The position numbers and the translations under genes were made by a program. The notes under the pieces were generated by a model. That model was not told the origin of the DNA and made no database searches. It saw nothing but the letters and a program-made list of their open reading frames with translations. This document shows, one piece after another, positions 61,674 to 64,000 of a stretch of DNA of 64,000 nucleotides. Numbering within the stretch: position 1 is the first letter of the stretch; each line of letters opens with the position of its first letter. This DNA is from Bacillota bacterium (GTDB lineage: Bacteria > Bacillota > Clostridia > Acetivibrionales > DTU013), in assembly GCA_023399355.1 (NCBI GenBank), contig JAEWQC010000088.1, positions 17,189 through 81,188 on the forward strand, written 5' to 3'.

Positions 61674-62381
61674 TCAGTAAATATATTTATTTAAAGAACT
61701 GTGAATAAATTCAGTAACATCATTATTTTCCGTATGCATAAAAAAATGCCCCCCATTAAATTCGCAAAACTCGCATTCCCCACTTGTAAATTCCGTCCAT
61801 TCATACAAATTTTTTACTCTGTCATCGATGTTCCCATACATAACAGTAAGATTGCAGTTTACATCTTTATCACATTTTTTATAGTCGTGCTCTTCAAATA
61901 ATTTCATATCTGCCAACATCGGTAGAATAAAGAAATCATACAAAGCTGGATCCTCGAAGAACTCTTCTTGCATCCCACCCAAGGCTATCAATCTTGCCTT
62001 TAGTTCTTCAGCAGGCAGGTTGCTCAGTTTAATATCCACATCATTAAAATAGCAAAGGGGACTTAAGGATGATAAAAATATATTCAAAGGTTGCTTGTTC
62101 AGATTTGATTTCAACTTGACTGCCAGAAAGTATGCAATTATCCCGCCTGAACTATGCCCAAAAAAAGCAAAGGGCCCGTCAACCTGATCTTTGATAGTCT
62201 CATACATATCATCCACGGCTTCTTCCACACTTTCATACAAAGGCATATCAATCCTTCCACCCCTTCCTGCCAGTTCAAGGGGAATTAATTCAATAATTTC
62301 TCCCATTTTATCCTCCCATCTTAAAAAGTAGGATGCCAAACATCCAGAATGTGGAAAGCAAAACAGTTTTATCTTTTTCAA
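61674..62381 (-). CDS. Type II thioesterase, paralogue 2
   Basis: A TTG follows AGAGAGGAGTAAGCAGA, and the protein has 235 residues. Catalytic Ser in FFGHSSGGIIAYFLA, Asp in YGNIDDRVKNLYEW, and His in NGGHFFM are all conserved. Most residues match the thioesterase at 59577-60284 along their full length, so the two are recent duplicates. They are separated by fkbM and the 128-residue gene. It lies directly after the megasynthase gene and may be translationally linked. Confidence 0.92.
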   Translation of the reverse strand: MKKIKLFCFPHSGCLASYFLRWEDKMGEIIELIPLELAGRGGRIDMPLYESVEEAVDDMYETIKDQVDGPFAFFGHSSGGIIAYFLAVKLKSNLNKQPLNIFLSSLSPLCYFNDVDIKLSNLPAEELKARLIALGGMQEEFFEDPALYDFFILPMLADMKLFEEHDYKKCDKDVNCNLTVMYGNIDDRVKNLYEWTEFTSGECEFCEFNGGHFFMHTENNDVTEFIHSSLNKYIY

Positions 62382-62417
62382 TCTGCTTACTCCTCTCTGA
62401 ATATAATTAAACCAGGC

Positions 62418-64000
62418 TTACACCAGCTCAACCCGGTTATTTTCAATAGTTCCCAATTGAGTAGACAAGCTTCCGATTGTCGGATTCTGGTAAATAATGG
62501 GCAAGTCAATTTCAAGCCCATATATATCTCTTAGCTTTGTCACAAGCTGAACTCCCAATAAGGAATGTCCTCCCAGTTCAAAGAAGTCATCATTCACACC
62601 CAGTTTTTCTATTCCGAGCAAATCAGAAAAAATTTCTTCCAGTAATTTCTCCGTTATACTTTCGGGTGCTACATAGGGTGTAGCAATATCTGGCCTTAAA
62701 TCTCTCGTTTCTCTGCTTTCCTTTTTAATTGAATCAGCTTTAACCCACCTGTTGTAACGATTATTCAAATTTGTAGCAGATATGGCAATCTCTTCTGTAT
62801 CCTTTGCCATTAATGCCCTTTCAAAGCACTTCACACCTTCTTCCTCAGTAAGGGCTATGTTTTCTATTACTCCATAGAATTCAGCAGGCATATACTGTCT
62901 TATCTTTTCCCATATTACCTCCGAGCCATCCCAGTTCTGGACACTCCAGTGCCGATTCTCGTCCCGGCTTTGCTTTATGCTGAATGCCTTGGCATAATTT
63001 CCAAGGGCTGAAACACCTCCGGAGCCGAAGCCTCCAAGTATTGATACCAAGCCATTCATTAGAATCCTAAAATCAAGCTTTCTGTCTTTGAGTATTTCAT
63101 CCAGGGTATTCAAACTATAATCAAGAGATTTAAAGGTTTCGCACCATATCTCTTTGTTAAAGTTGAGCAACGGACTCCTGATTTCCACTCCCAAATCAAT
63201 ATATTGGATTACTCCTGTTAGCTTGCCAATGCGTTTCTCAAATGTATTGAGTATTTGCGGGTCTCCCGCCAGATCCGGGAGCGTGCCTACGTATTCAGCT
63301 CCAAGGCCTATTAATTCTGTTATTCCTTTAATCCTTTCAGCAATTGGATGTCCATCTTCCATATTTGCAAGACACTCCTGCCAGCTTTCCTGTTTTGGAA
63401 ACCCTTTTTCCTCCAGAATCAATATTTTGCATATCTTGTTCTTTAGAACATGCCGCAGTACTGTAAAGGGCACTCCTGAAGCGCCATTGTAAACTAATAT
63501 TACTCCTTCCTTGTCTAATGTACTTTGCAGCGGCATATATCCCTTAATCTGCAAAGCCTCAAAGCTTCTTACAAACCGCCTGTTCCTGCGGTACGCACAT
63601 ACTGTTTCCATACCTCCGTCGTTTATTTCTTTAACCAGAACATCTGTAAGCCTGTCCAGGTCTACCTTCCCCTTATATGGAAGAGTTATATCGATAAGAC
63701 TGCTGTTTATTTTTTCAAATTCCTGCTGTACTACGGTACATATACCCAACATGGTACTGCTGTTTATGTTCAGTTCTTCATTTCCCAATACATCAAAGAG
63801 GTTATTTGTTATTGCAAAAAGTTTAATTTGCCTCTTAACATTGGCACTACTCAGGGATTTTACAAGATTCACCACTCCGATTGCACCGTTCTCCTGGCAG
63901 GATATCAGAGCTTGCATATCCCTTTTTATAAACTTATTCTGAAGCCCTATACTCCATAAATAAAGTATACCGTCCGGAAGACAGTCCTTGGCCATTAATG
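62418..64000 (-). CDS. 3' end of a polyketide/peptide megasynthase (KR-like domain plus carrier)
   Basis: The frame remains open to the window edge, so the gene begins outside. Visible residues: a KR structural half (DGILYLWSIGLQNKF; SSLIDITLPYKGKVDL), then a KR catalytic half with a modified cofactor loop (LVYNGASGVPFTVLR, where functional KRs normally have TGGTGGLG), VSILGGFGSGG and GNYAKAFSI. The Ser and Tyr of the triad are kept, but the following Asn position is Phe. The last ~80 residues are a carrier domain, DDFFELGGHSLLGVQLV. No terminal thioesterase or condensation domain follows, so chain release must occur elsewhere or by another enzyme. I infer a trans-AT-like system from the HCS and PksB-like neighbours. 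Confidence 0.85.
   Translation of the reverse strand, partial: LMAKDCLPDGILYLWSIGLQNKFIKRDMQALISCQENGAIGVVNLVKSLSSANVKRQIKLFAITNNLFDVLGNEELNINSSTMLGICTVVQQEFEKINSSLIDITLPYKGKVDLDRLTDVLVKEINDGGMETVCAYRRNRRFVRSFEALQIKGYMPLQSTLDKEGVILVYNGASGVPFTVLRHVLKNKICKILILEEKGFPKQESWQECLANMEDGHPIAERIKGITELIGLGAEYVGTLPDLAGDPQILNTFEKRIGKLTGVIQYIDLGVEIRSPLLNFNKEIWCETFKSLDYSLNTLDEILKDRKLDFRILMNGLVSILGGFGSGGVSALGNYAKAFSIKQSRDENRHWSVQNWDGSEVIWEKIRQYMPAEFYGVIENIALTEEEGVKCFERALMAKDTEEIAISATNLNNRYNRWVKADSIKKESRETRDLRPDIATPYVAPESITEKLLEEIFSDLLGIEKLGVNDDFFELGGHSLLGVQLVTKLRDIYGLEIDLPIIYQNPTIGSLSTQLGTIENNRVELV

Overview
The window looks like chromosomal DNA of a low-to-medium G+C, Gram-positive anaerobe of the Clostridia. 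The clues are strong AGGAGG-type ribosome binding sites with many TTG and GTG starts, an S-layer-homology protein, two ferredoxin-type aldo/keto reductases, a polysaccharide-deacetylase lipoprotein, and family choices such as Sir2, PhoH-PIN, TadA, YqhQ and PadR-HAAS. No 16S rRNA or other taxonomic marker is present, so the genus is not asserted.

Layout. 1-2667: 3' part of a SNF2 helicase, then a 15-bp tandem repeat. 2976-9461: a drug-responsive ABC-2 transporter and a NarL-type two-component system arranged like Bacillus LnrLMN/LnrJK, with a divergent ferredoxin-type aldo/keto reductase between them. 9679-12599: two coupled peptidases (M29 and PepF). 12821-16994: an S-layer-anchored fibronectin-III protein and a small repeat protein. 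17237-20067: a degraded, AT-rich mobile island at the 3' end of tRNA-Arg(CCT), carrying a DUF4238 gene, an Abi gene, a dead integrase tail and a truncated acetyltransferase. 20260-34905: housekeeping and surface genes (TruA, Dabb, EamA, PhoH, deacetylase, Sir2, glycosyltransferase, chemoreceptor, esterase, HAD). 35018-37100: TadA, tRNA-Ser(CGA) and a small repeat-flanked insertion with transposase scraps. 37198-41201: a peroxidase/OhrR-like pair with a recognisable operator, then three DNA alkylation and base-repair genes (AlkD-like, Nfo, Ogt). 41536-49179: PadR/HAAS pair, MetY, AEC transporter, YqhQ, HIT protein, a secreted protein with DnaJ-type zinc fingers, and tRNA-Ser(GGA).

49543-64000 (continuing past the window) is a polyketide/nonribosomal-peptide-type biosynthetic cluster, all on the minus strand. 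In transcription order it has the 3' end of a megasynthase (atypical KR plus carrier protein), a type II thioesterase, an FkbM methyltransferase, an unknown 128-residue protein, a second near-duplicate thioesterase, a B12-binding radical SAM enzyme, a discrete carrier protein, a MATE exporter, an FkbH-VOC-VOC-carrier fusion, an HMG-CoA-synthase-like beta-branching enzyme, two enoyl-CoA hydratase genes that are both pseudogenes, and a metallo-hydrolase like PksB. FkbH should load a glycolytic C3 unit on a carrier. The HMG-synthase would start a beta-branch, but its dehydratase and decarboxylase partners are visibly destroyed here. This half-decayed cassette and the unusual FkbH fusion are the most interesting parts of the window.

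A second theme is repetitive intergenic DNA. Short tandem repeats of 15, 26, 24, 54 and 30/90 bp sit just outside coding regions, a roughly 160-bp dispersed intergenic element occurs in two good copies and one eroded copy, and the 3' flank of tRNA-Ser genes is present three times.
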